A DNA stretch of 64,000 bases from Raphanus sativus. Lineage: Eukaryota > Streptophyta > Magnoliopsida > Brassicales > Brassicaceae. Made by a program: the position numbers and the translations under genes. The notes under the pieces were generated by a model. It was not told the origin of the DNA and searched no databases. It saw nothing but the letters and a program-made list of their open reading frames with translations. Position 1 is the stretch's first letter. Every line of letters starts with the position of its first letter. This document shows, in pieces, positions 49,454 through 59,566 of the stretch. The stretch spans positions 1,116,001 to 1,180,000 of the forward strand of contig NC_079516.1 in NCBI RefSeq assembly GCF_000801105.2, given 5' to 3'.

Positions 49454-49688
49454 CTCCCTCTGTTTTTTAAAGATAGATGTTTTAGAAAAATAAATTGTTT
49501 CATAAAAATGTATTTTTTATGTTTCCTATACAAAATTGCAAATTTCAATAAAATTGATTGAATTTATTGAAAGACTATTGGTTAAAATGCATTGGAATTT
49601 AATAATTTCTAAAAATGATGTACAGTTAATGTGTTTTCTTAATATGTGTGAAAACACCAAAACATAAATCTTAAAAAAACAGAGGGAG
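49454..49688. mobile_element. Stowaway MITE
   Basis: 235 bases with inverted ends CTCCCTCTGTTTTTT on both sides and TA at each flank, the Tc1/mariner-type Stowaway signature. The ends are nearly perfect. It lies 67 bases downstream of the last recognisable exon of the small gene at 49756-50005. Confidence 0.88.
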
Positions 49689-49755
49689 TATATATTTGGA
49701 GAAGATCCATAAGTTTCAGAACAAAAACAAGATGAAAAAAAATATAACAACATAC

Positions 49756-50005
49756 CAGTAGCGCAATAAGTGAAATATCCAAAAGACACCCATTTGATTC
49801 TAGAGGCAAATTTCCCCACCTGAATCAAAACCAAACCACACACTTGTTAATCAAAGCAAATATTCCATTGAGAAAATATTCCTTCTTAACACAGAAGAAA
49901 AAGCTTCAGTCCTCCTATGTGTTCTTATCAAGAGCAAAGTATTACGACCAAGTAAATAAGGATTCATACCTTCTCAATCACGGGTCTCGTCATCATCGCC
50001 GTCAT
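49756..50005 (-). pseudogene. Small membrane-protein gene, copy A, probably truncated
   Basis: Exon 1 is 49970-50005 (MTAMMTRPVIEK) and exon 2 is 49756-49819 (VGKFASRIKWVSFGYFTYCATG, hydrophobic), with good splice sites. No further exon is seen before the Stowaway element. The 5' end and first intron are about 85% alike to those of copy B at 50891-51321, so the two are duplicates at least there. The function is unknown and no family is recognised. It could be a live short gene with an unrecognised last exon. Confidence 0.5.
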
Positions 50006-50484
50006 GATTTGCGTCGTCTGTCTCTCTCTTAGGGATTCGTCGCGCCACTCGATTCGTCTCTTGTGGTTCGGTTGGTTCTCTTCGAGAATAAATATGTTCT
50101 TTTTCTTCCTCTTGATGGGCCACGATTTCAGTATTTTCTTTTATTTTGGGCTAGTTAATGTTTGGCATTCACATGATATCGATTTTATTACAAGATCCAC
50201 CAATATATATTTTTATTATGATTTACATAAGTTTCAAAATAAAATATATAGTAATTTTTTTTTGAGTTAGAGTTAATAAAATTTATTAATTTGGATGAAA
50301 CCAATATTATTTTTAAGATTCATTTTTGGATACATCTTTGTAATATTTACTTCAGATGATAGGTCGTCAGATCATAGACTCATGTTCGACAATGGAGGAT
50401 TCGAGCTGCTTCCTGAGCTATTTGCCCCACTATAACACACATGCACACTACAAACAGAAATGGTGGTTATCGATTCTTGGTCGA

Positions 50485-50760
50485 TTCAAGGTACAAGGGT
50501 TTAATATGTTTGTTAAAGAGTGATGAGAATGTTCATGGTTAATTGATTAAATTTCCTGAATGTTTTGTTTAGGTTGATGTAAGAGTAGCACAAGAGAGAG
50601 TCATGTAACTGAGACTGCAGGTACAAACACTAAGACTTGTTGTTTGAAACAGGTTTGGTTTGGAGTTGAAATAAAAGTTATGGTCTTACTCTCACATTGG
50701 TCTTAAAAATACAGTGAATAAACGATTAATGACAGACAACACCTTAGAAAATCTTTAATT
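50485..50760 (+). pseudogene. Fragment of the AE7-like gene
   Basis: A diverged copy of 60850-61130. It keeps the end of exon 3 (CGATTCAAG with its GTACA donor), exon 4 (GTTGATGTAAGAGTAGCAC) and the start of exon 5 (AATAAACGATTA). Single-base insertions break the frame, for example in GGGAGTCATGCAACAG, which here reads GAGAGTCATGTAACTG. Introns are copied too, so it is a DNA duplicate and not a retrocopy. Confidence 0.85.
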
Positions 50761-50890
50761 TCGAAGCAAGACATGACAACTAAATATACCCCTACTAGAG
50801 AAAAGCTGTACAAAGCAGTTACTCGATGAAGAAGATCTCAAACATAAACCAAAAAACATGACAATGGCATGATACGGTTCAGAAACTTGT

Positions 50891-51321
50891 CTAGGTGCGA
50901 GAATCCTTCAATTCCGCAAACGCCTGAAAAAGAAACATAAAAATACAATGAAATAATATCAATGTTATTCAGTTAATTATGAATGTTCCTTTACCTCGTC
51001 CAACGTCTTATCCAGATGTGCTACATGAGCTCCATGAAAATAAACAGCCAAGCCATATCCTGCACCGAACAGTAGAACGGGCAAGCCAAATTTCTGTCCT
51101 AATCTGAAAGGCTTCGAAAGAGAGAATCATATATCAATATCCAATCAGACAAAAAAATAATCAGGCAATCGCACCGATGGAAATCGATTTAGGTTCCGTT
51201 GAGAGAAGATTCGATCTTAACACAGTAAAAAAAAAAGCTTCAGTCCTATGTGTTCTTATCAAGAGCAAAGTATTACGACGAAGCAAATAAGGATTCATAC
51301 CTGCGGGATCGCGGATCTCAT
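50891..51321 (-). CDS. Small membrane-protein gene, copy B (56 residues)
   Basis: Three exons: 51301-51321, 50995-51111 and 50891-50923, with GT-AG introns, joining to 56 residues. The chain starts MRSAIPQPFRLGQKFGLP, continues with one hydrophobic segment (VLLFGAGYGLAVYF), then HGAHVAHLDKTLDE and a short charged tail. The layout suggests a one-pass organelle or ER membrane protein. I do not recognise the family. The leader and exon 1 match copy A, and the ATG used here is not at the same base as in A because of an extra T. Short, but the splice sites and the clean frame support it. Confidence 0.6.
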
Positions 51322-51363
51322 AGTGCTCCCCGTCAATGATTTGCGTCGTCCGTCTCTCTTTCA

Positions 51364-51891
51364 GAGCATCTCCATCCCATTGATATATTTAGCTCTAAAT
51401 GCTATAATAAAATAAAAAGTATTTCAATCCATTGCTATATTCACCTCTATAATAGAGCAATACTATTTTCACCTCTATAAATAGAAGAAAAAATAGCATT
51501 CCTCTATTACACAGACATATTTTTTTATTTCAAAATAGTCCTTTAATTTTTAAACTTTCATAGTTATATCAAAACAATTATTTTTATAAGAAAATACAGT
51601 TTTTATAAACATAAAATGACATTTTTGATTTACCTAACAATCTTTTTTTATTGAAACTTTTGTTTAAACAAAGTTAAAAAATGTATGAAAATCTTATAAA
51701 AGTAAAATTGAATAGGATTGATTTGCAACTTTAAAAAATAAAAGATACTTGTTGTAAAATAAAAATAGAATCTTTTGAAAATATTTCTTTTTAGAGTTAA
51801 AAATAGAGGAATACATTGAAGAAAAACACATCTTTATTTTAAAAATCTTTTATTTTAGAGATATAAATAGAGAAATACATTGGAGATGGTC
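51364..51891. mobile_element. PIF/Harbinger-like MITE, second copy of the family
   Basis: 528 bases. Ends are GAGCATCTCCAT and (inverted) GACCATCTCCAAT, flanked by TCA on the left and TTA on the right. It shares the ACCTCTATAAATAGA interior with the 28107-28368 element. The paralogous sequence at 50029-50040 reads straight through (CTCTTAGGGATTCG), showing the empty site. Confidence 0.8.
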
Positions 51892-52392
51892 TTAGGGATT
51901 CGTCTCGTTGGTTCTCTTCGACAATAAATATGTTATCGCTTCTGACTGGGCCTTCTTTTTCTTCCTCTTGATGGGCCACGAATTAAGTCTTACATTAATT
52001 AATTCAAAAGTTATAAATCTGTTCTGTTATTTTTCTCATATTTTAACACTAAAATCTAAGAATAATTAGAATCTCAATGGAAAAATCTGTAATTTCTAAT
52101 TTGAAAGAATGGTTATTTTTTTGTACTTTAGATTTAATAATATAGATGATAATATGATAAACATTCACCGAGTTAATTAGTTAATTCATGTTTAATATGA
52201 CAAAAATAAATACTGGACTGTATTAATTATTTTGTAATATTTATTAATTAGTTGTTTTAACATAAATTAATTTGAAACTTAATTTAGATATATTTTATGG
52301 TTATTTTAAGTAACAAAATATAATAAATGCTGAAAGTTATGAATGTATAATTAATGAAGTAATTAGGATAAGTATAAAAAGGAAAGTAAATA
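51892..52392. other. Spacer
   Basis: Starts with about 90 bases matching 50031-50130 (the far side of the duplicated leader), then AT-rich sequence. Confidence 0.5.
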
Positions 52393-52945
52393 CAGTAAAA
52401 CCTCGATAAATTAATAATGTTGGGACTTTAAAATTTTATTAATTTATAGAAATATTAATTTACCAAAGTGTCCTTTTTATATATTTTATATATATTTTTA
52501 TATTTTATTTATAAAATAAAAAAAATATTTTACCGTATATAACATTATTTACATTTGAAAATTTTGACATTCATATTTTTATTATATTATATGGTGTATA
52601 TTTTTTTATGTTTCATAGAATTCTTAAGTGGTTTTCGATATAGTTTTACTAAATATTATCAACTATATTGAAATGTTAAGAAAAAAATAGAGGTAATTTT
52701 ATTGTGAATATAAAACCAACAATATAATGTTTAATTTGTACTTATATAAAAATATATATAGACAGGTTATTAATTTATGATTTTAATGAGACTATATATT
52801 TACATGAAAGTTTTAAAAATATTATTATCTTATTATTTTATCGATTTATGTCATATTTTACACCAGCCCAAGTTGGGACTGTCAAAATTTATTAATTTAT
52901 AGAAATTATTAATTTATCGAATATTAATTTATAGAGGTTATACTG
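52393..52945. mobile_element. Emigrant-type (pogo-like) element
   Basis: 553 bases starting CAGTAAAACCTCGATAAATT and ending in the inverse (AATTTATAGAGGTTATACTG), with TA on both sides. These ends match the Arabidopsis Emigrant/Lemi family of pogo-derived MITEs. GTTGGGACT occurs near both ends as a subterminal repeat. No transposase. Confidence 0.83.
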
Positions 52946-52956
52946 TATTGTAAATA

Positions 52957-53217
52957 CTCCCTCTGTTTTATAATAAGTGTCACTCTAAGCTTATTTTCTT
53001 GTTATACAAAGAGTGTCACTTTACAATTCCAATGTAAATCATACTAACTTTCAGCTGAAAATTAATTACAAACTGCATTGATTTTATAAATAATTTTATT
53101 TATCTAAAATACTATTGGTCAAAAATGTATAATTAATTACAATTTACATATATTTCAACAATTTTTTTAATCTGTGTGAAAAATGTCACAACGACACTTT
53201 TTAAGAAACGGAGGGAA
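52957..53217. mobile_element. Stowaway MITE, second copy
   Basis: 261 bases with ends CTCCCTCTGTTTTATAATAA and (inverted) TTCCCTCCGTTTCTTAAAAA, TA at both flanks. The subterminal AGTGTCACTC and its inverse GTGTCG form the longer fold. It starts only 12 bases after the Emigrant element. Confidence 0.82.
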
Positions 53218-53279
53218 TAAGATATCAAGAAGAAAACTCCTGGTTTAGATATTTTTAAAAAAATTGAGCTAAGTCCTTT

Positions 53280-53640
53280 AAACCGATTCAAACCGGTATA
53301 TCGATTTGCCAAACGTGTCTTTTAACTTTTAAGTTTGATTTTCTACTTTTATTTTTGGTCAACGTAACTTTGCTTAAGCTGTTTATTCTCATATGTAATA
53401 AAGAGACAGAGTTTTTTTTTTTTTTTTTGCTAAAAATAAAGAGACAGAGTTGTTCTCTTTTTCGTATTAATAAAACAGAGCTTTTTCTGACTTTCCCCTC
53501 TTCAATGGCGATTTCCACGTTTAGCTCTCTGCTTCGATACAGGAAATGGGTGAAAAGCAATTGGCCTGTGGCTTTTGTTTTTTTTTTGATTTAGCTATAG
53601 TACTTTTTTAATCAAAGGAGAAATTTTCTGGTTAGTGTTT
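53280..53640 (+). pseudogene. Truncated 5' copy of the pectin acetylesterase gene
   Basis: The promoter and first 23 codons of the gene at 54181 are duplicated here (ATG at 53505, [15 protein letters not shown]...). The copy then switches to a sequence matching the HSP70 3' region at 49044-49092 (TTTTGATTTAGCTA, TTTTAATCA, GAGAAATTT) and meets a stop at 53593. It is a fusion of two genes' pieces. Confidence 0.78.
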
Positions 53641-54180
53641 CTATTCATCAATGCATTATAGTTACTACAAAATCATAAATCATAACTTCAATAACTAATC
53701 ATAAACACCCTTTCGTTGAAAACACAGCACCAAGATGGCTAGATTCTGCTGGCCATAATCGTGCAACTTAGTTTTCGTTCGTTTTATTTTTCGATGTCAA
53801 AAAAAAAAACACTAGTGATCGAGCTTAAGTTCTTTCATTTGATCTTGAGCAGTATAGACATTACTTGATCAAGAAACAAAGTTATGAACAAGACATGAGC
53901 TAATTAAAGTTATGCAAACGCAACATTTCAAATTTTACCCAAAATCCTCTAAACCGATTCAAACCGGTAATATCGATTTGCCAAACGTGTCTTATAACTT
54001 TGATTTTCTATTTTATTTTTGGTCAACGTAACTTTGTTTAAGCTGTTATACTACCAGGTTTGTTTTCATTGACGAACGTGACTGGTGCTTACTACATAGT
54101 GGGACCCACATATGTAATAAAACAGAGTTGTTCTTTTTGATAATAATAAAACAGAGTTTTTCCTGACTTTCCCCTCTTCA
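53641..54180 (+). promoter_or_regulatory. Promoter region of the pectin acetylesterase gene
   Basis: About 540 bases. 53945-54060 is the parent or partner of 53280-53390 (shared CCGATTCAAACCGGTA, TCGATTTGCCAAACGTGTCT). No TATA box is clear. Confidence 0.45.
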
Positions 54181-57100
54181 ATGGCGATTTCCACGTCTAG
54201 CTCTCTGCTTCGATACAGAAAATTGGCTAAGCGAGATTGGCTCGTCGCTTCCCTCGGACTCCTCTTGACCGTCTTCTCCCTTTCTTTATTCCTAGACCTC
54301 ACGTCAGACTCTGTCCCTTTCGTTGACCATAATCCTACCATCACCTCCCCATCTGATCTGGTCAAACTCAAGCTGTCTAATAAAGCTAAAGAGAGAGGAG
54401 CATGTAATTTTACCAGTTGTCTCCTACTTCTCGTCTCGGAGTTTTTGTTATTGAACGTTATGTCACGTTTGCAGTTTGCTTGGATGGAAGCTTGCCTGGT
54501 TACCACTTTAGTAAAGGTTCAGGATCTGGCTCCAAAAGCTGGCTTATTCATCTTGAGGTAATCTTGTGTGTTGTTGATTGAATATAACTGTACTTGTAAA
54601 AAATTAGAATATATTTGAGTGAAATGTATCAAAAAGGGTGGAAGCTGGTGCGATACAATAGCATCATGTTCTGCTCGAGCAATAACTAGGTTAGGCTCTT
54701 CCAACTACTTTGAACGTGAAGTGTCTTTTCAAGGTGTTTTAAGCAGTGACCCATCTCAAAACCCTGGTAAAGAGATATCTATAAATGTCTTGTAATATTT
54801 GTTCAGTTTTGGATCTATAGTTTGTCTTTGGTGTTGTAGATTTCTTTAACTGGAACAGAGTTAAGATACGTTACTGTGATGGTGCTTCTTTCTCTGGACG
54901 TCCTGAGGCTGAAGTCAAGGTAATATGGGTGAAGATTTTTTTTTTCACTGTGTCAGGCTCTATCGACAACAAGAAACGATCCTTAGTTTCATGTTTCCAT
55001 CTTTTCTCAGAACGAAACACGTCTTTTCTTCCGGGGCCAGCTTATCTGGGAGGCGATTATGGATGAACTGTTGTCAATGGGTATGTCAGATTCCAAACAG
55101 GTAGCAGTAGCGTCCTCTTGATCTTACATTGTGTTCATGATTTATTGGTGACCATGAAGCTCCTCTTGATCCTATATTATGTTAATACTTACTTCCTTTT
55201 TTTATTATACAAAATTGAGAAAATGTAGGGCATACTTACAGGAAGTTCTGCTGGTGGCTTGGCAGCTCTTATACATTGTGACTACTTTAGAGATCATCTG
55301 CCAAAAGATGCATCTGTTAAGTGTGTTTCTGACGGAGGCTTCTTTCTTAACGTGTATGTTTCCTTTCCACTCATTAACTGTATTTTCTCATGAACTTTAC
55401 AGAGTCTTTGCTCTTTTGTTAAGTTCTTTGGGTCTAAGCTGGTTTAAAAAAGCGAAACGTGTAAGACTTTTGTAGAATTCTATGGAGACTATACTCCACA
55501 GAGCTAGAAAGTCAATGTGAAAGTGAAATCAGCTTAGCACTGCCTCTTAGTCTCTAAATAAAGCTATTTTCCTTCTTTTTAGGCCTGATGTCTTTGGGAA
55601 ACCTACCGTGAGATCTTTCTATCGTGATGTTGTTAAACTGCAGGTATATTAGTCGAGACTATACATTTTGGGTTGACTTTTTCATCTAAATGAACGATAA
55701 ATTATCATGGCTTTTCTTGTTTGCATGGTTTTGGGATGGTGTGCTATGGTTGATTCCAATTAGGGCCTAGATAAGAGCTTGGACCAGAAATGTGTAGCCC
55801 GAAAGGAGCCATCCAAGGTATATCTTTTACCTTGTTAATATCTTTCTTTCCTCTGATTTTATATATTATGGTTTGCAGTGTATGTTTCCTCAAGAATTCG
55901 TTAGCAACATAAGAACACCAGTCTTTCTTGTCAACGCAGCTTATGATTATTGGCAGGTTAGAGTTACTAAGCCAAACATTAGAACTCTGAACTTTTCTAC
56001 AGTTTTGCACTTGCTTTTGCTACAATTTTAATTTGTTGTGTTACTAACACCAAGCACATATTCAGATTCAATATGTCTTGCTTGCTTTTACTGAAATTTA
56101 TATTTATTGTGTTACTAATACCAAGCACATATCCAGATTCAACATGTCTTGGTACCAGCTTCTGCTGATCTAGATAAAAGTTGGGCAAAGTGTAGACTCA
56201 ATATTAAAGAATGTGATGCTGAACAGATGAGAGTTCTACATGGTAAAGAATGTCAAGCTTAATGACACTAAGCCAGTATTATCATAAAATATCTTAGTAC
56301 AATCAGTAGATGTGATCTGCTTTTGTCCCTTGCGTTACCTTTAGTCTAATGCTAGGTTAGACATTATATATATATATATATATGTGTGTGTATTTTTATT
56401 TACTTATATTCTTTACATATTATGAAATAATAAAATAAAATATATCGAATAATTTACTTAAATATTTTTGTATGGTATATAGTTAATTTTAAAAATATAT
56501 ACATTAATCTAAATATCTATTAAATAAGAACTCATACTTATATGGTTTATTATCATTTGTATCTTGTTATAAAAAAAAAAAATATTTGATTACAAAAATT
56601 TAATGTGAGATTTTTAATAGTCTTATTAATTTATAATTGTTTTTAGAAGTTCATAATATAGCATCTAAGAAAATGATTTTTTATTGTATGATTAATATGA
56701 TTGTTTAGTTTATTTTAATAATAAAAATTAAACAAAAATGATAGATGGTAAATATTCAAATCTTTATTATTCGAAATCATTAGTTTTCATATATAAATTT
56801 ATATCATGTTAGATAATTTTGTAACTTTTATTTAAGGAAATAAGTAATTATTGTACATTAATAATTAATTCTCAGATTAGTTTATTAAAAATGTAGTATA
56901 TATTTAGATATACCAACCTACTTTCTAAGAATTCTAAAAGTTATTCTAATAATAACATGTGACATGTGACATCAATAAAATGTTCTCAAACCATGTATAG
57001 AGGATATCTTTGGCCTATATCAAAGATATGATATATTCTAGTCCCTTGGATCCTATTATTCTTGAAAAAGCTTCTCCTAATATTTACTTTCTTAAAGGTT

Positions 57101-57476
57101 AGTTGTATAAATCCATATCTGACCTGCAGGTTTTCGCAGCTCTCTAATGGATGCCATTGGGAAATTTCATCAGAACAAAGCTAGTGGGATGTTCATAGAT
57201 TCTTGCTACTCACATTCCCAGATGCTTAAGCCAGTGATGTGGCACTCCCCAAACTCAACAAGAATTCAAAATAAGGTCAAGGCATTTGGCACACAATTGG
57301 TTGCTTTTTTTCCTTCTAACAAGTGAACTGATCCCGTTCATCTCTGTTCTGTTTTGTTGTTGGAACAGACAATTGCGGAGTCTGTAGGTGACTGGTACTT
57401 CAACCGCAAACCGGTGAAGCTAATTGACCGTCCTTACCCGTGCAACCTTTATTGTTACAACATGAATTTCACCTGA
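54181..57476 (+). CDS. PAE: Pectin acetylesterase (PAE/Notum family)
   Basis: Twelve exons: 54181-54403, 54475-54557, 54637-54766, 54840-54919, 55011-55100, 55229-55353, 55583-55643, 55764-55817, 55879-55956, 56137-56242, 57130-57275 and 57369-57476, giving 427 residues. The enzyme removes acetyl groups from pectin in the cell wall. An N-terminal signal-anchor ([20 protein letters not shown]) sends it to the secretory path. Catalytic residues: Ser209 in GSSAGG, Asp305 in NAAYDYWQ, His372 in CYSHSQ. From memory, relatives read GCSAGG, CYAHCQ and GGGWC where this protein has GSSAGG, CYSHSQ and GGSWC, so two cysteines are serine here. All junctions are GT-AG and the frame is intact. Intron 10 is long (56243-57129), AT-rich, with a TA/TG microsatellite near 56366. 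Two broken copies lie upstream. Confidence 0.92.
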
Positions 57477-58501
57477 ACTTGCCTTATAGCTGCGTTGACC
57501 ATCCCCTCTGCTTCTTTATTTCTTCATCCGAGGAGCAGCCATTTCATTGAATTCTTGATCCGATTGTCCTAGAGAAAGCTTTGTATTCTAATGAAGTTGA
57601 TTAGTGAGACATTATTACAATGTCAACAATCCATATTGGCATATTTTCAACTTTGGAATCTCCTGAGATATTTATATGATATTGTGATCGTTACGTATTG
57701 TTGTGTAAAGAAGGACACGATATGTATTTTTAAACTCTGTGATTATAAGTTCCTTAAATTGCCACGTTGAAAGTTCCTTAAATTGCATATTACATATTTT
57801 GATCGCAATGTACTGAACGAGCTTGGTTGTTACCTAAAAGTTACATTAGTCGTATATATTTTTTATTAATAGTATCTCAAAAACATGAAAACTCTCTCTC
57901 AAAATATCTCAAACGTGATAATTTGAGATTTTTAAGAGAGAATTCTCATGATTTTGATATACTCACAACAATTGTTTGTTAACATCTTTAATTTTAATGT
58001 TTCAGAACCTTTGTGAAAGAAAACTACTCACTAAAGTTGCTTAATTTTAATAGAATATAATTTAGCAAAAAAAGTTGCTTAAAATTTTTGATCACTAATA
58101 AACACGAGTATTGATCAGATCTCCAATTTTGAAGTCCCTAGTATCAAGGCACGGGTCATATGCGTGCTTGTGGGTTAAATACAACCGTAGATTTAGATCT
58201 GCATGTAATGAGGTGTAAATCAGAACGGTCTTGAGACACACGTAACTGCGGCACGCTCTAGGACGTTCCAGAAACAAACCCACCCCACAATTATTGACCC
58301 GACAATAATCAAACGGACGTACGTGAATCAATCTACGTTGCATGGAAGATAAGAGCGCAGAAACATAGCGACACGTGAATGGTCATTATTCGTTCATTTA
58401 GCCTATAAACTTGGGAGCTTCATCAAATTCATATTGTGATAATCTCCTATCGATCGATTTGGTTAATACCTCTTCTGAGTTCTTTGAATTTTCTCTAGAA
58501 A
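57477..58501 (+). promoter_or_regulatory. PAE 3' flank and MT2 promoter
   Basis: A G-box/ABRE core ACACGTGAAT lies at 58371-58380 and a TATAAAC box at about 58404, 95 bases before the MT2 start. The rest is AT-rich spacer without a gene. Confidence 0.55.
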
Positions 58502-59005
58502 ATGTCTTGCTGCGGAGGAAACTGTGGTTGTGGATCCGGCTGCAAATGCGGCAGCGGATGCGGAGGGTAAGTCTTGAGTTTTTTTTTTGTAACGTTGAAT
58601 CCGTTATGTGTTCCTGTCTTTGATTTTGCTGATTGTTTTCTCAATATTTGTTTCTCTATATTTGTAGAAAAAATCTGAATCCAGAGATAATCCGAAAAAT
58701 ATTTAGGAAAACTTTTTTTATATTTATGCCCTTTTTCAAAAAAAAATATTTTTATTTGATTTTTGTTTTTGCCAATTTATGATCTCTATTTTCATTGAAA
58801 GCTGATGTGATTGTTCGGCTGCTGCAGTTGCAAAATGTACCCTGACTTGGGCTTTTCCGGCGAGACGACCACAACTGAGACTTTTGTCTTTGGCGTTGCA
58901 CCAGTGATGAAGAACCAGTACGAGGCTTCCGGCGAGGGTAACGCTGAGAACGATGCATGCAAGTGTGGACCTGACTGCAAGTGTGACCCTTGCACCTGTA
59001 AATGA
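58502..59005 (+). CDS. MT2: Type 2 metallothionein
   Basis: Two exons, 58502-58566 and 58828-59005, giving 80 residues. The N-terminal Cys domain is [23 protein letters not shown], spliced just before its last Cys. A Cys-free spacer of about 40 residues follows, then the C-terminal domain [15 protein letters not shown]. The Cys-Cys and CxC spacing is that of plant type 2 metallothioneins, cytosolic proteins that bind copper and zinc and protect in leaves and phloem. Intact. Its place between PAE and the AE7-like gene matches MT2A in Arabidopsis. Confidence 0.96.
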
Positions 59006-59566
59006 ATAAAAAAACTTTTTCAAGAAGGCAGAGATAATCAGAGTCTTTAATTAAGAAATAATATAACTCTAACGATGTATTAGGTCAGCTGGTATGTGTT
59101 ATAATGGCTGCAACCTTGTCAATAGTTTTTTTTTTTTTTTTTGTAACCGAACCTTGTCCATAGTTGATGAGTCGGTTTGTATATATAATAATACTCTCAA
59201 CTAATAAATATAATACTTAACTAATAATAATAACGTCCCTAATAGTGTTTTTAATTCTCTCTTCGTTTATATTAAGTTGGCATATTTCCTTATCCGATTT
59301 GCACTATCATTTAACATTGACCATGACTTAAAACTATATTTAGGAAACTACTATACGGGTCAGATAAGGTCAAATCTCTTGTTGGGGTAATTATAATATA
59401 CAGTCTTCTACCAAATCAGCTGTCAGTCCGATTAGGTCAAATCAAAACGTCAAAGCTCTTGTTGGGTAATAAAATACTATATTCTACCAATTTGTTTGAG
59501 CAAACATCGTTTTGTCTGTGATTGTAATTACTGGTCTTTAGGGTTTCTGTGTTGAAGAGGGAAAAG
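59006..59566. other. Spacer between MT2 and the AE7-like gene
   Basis: MT2 3' UTR with a T-run near 59127, then the AE7-like leader (GGTCTTTAGGGTTTCTG near 59533, a telo-box-like motif). No gene. Confidence 0.5.

Noticed and set aside
58736..59023. Frames antisense to the MT2 second exon
   Set aside because: Mirror of the Cys-rich exon; no independent support.
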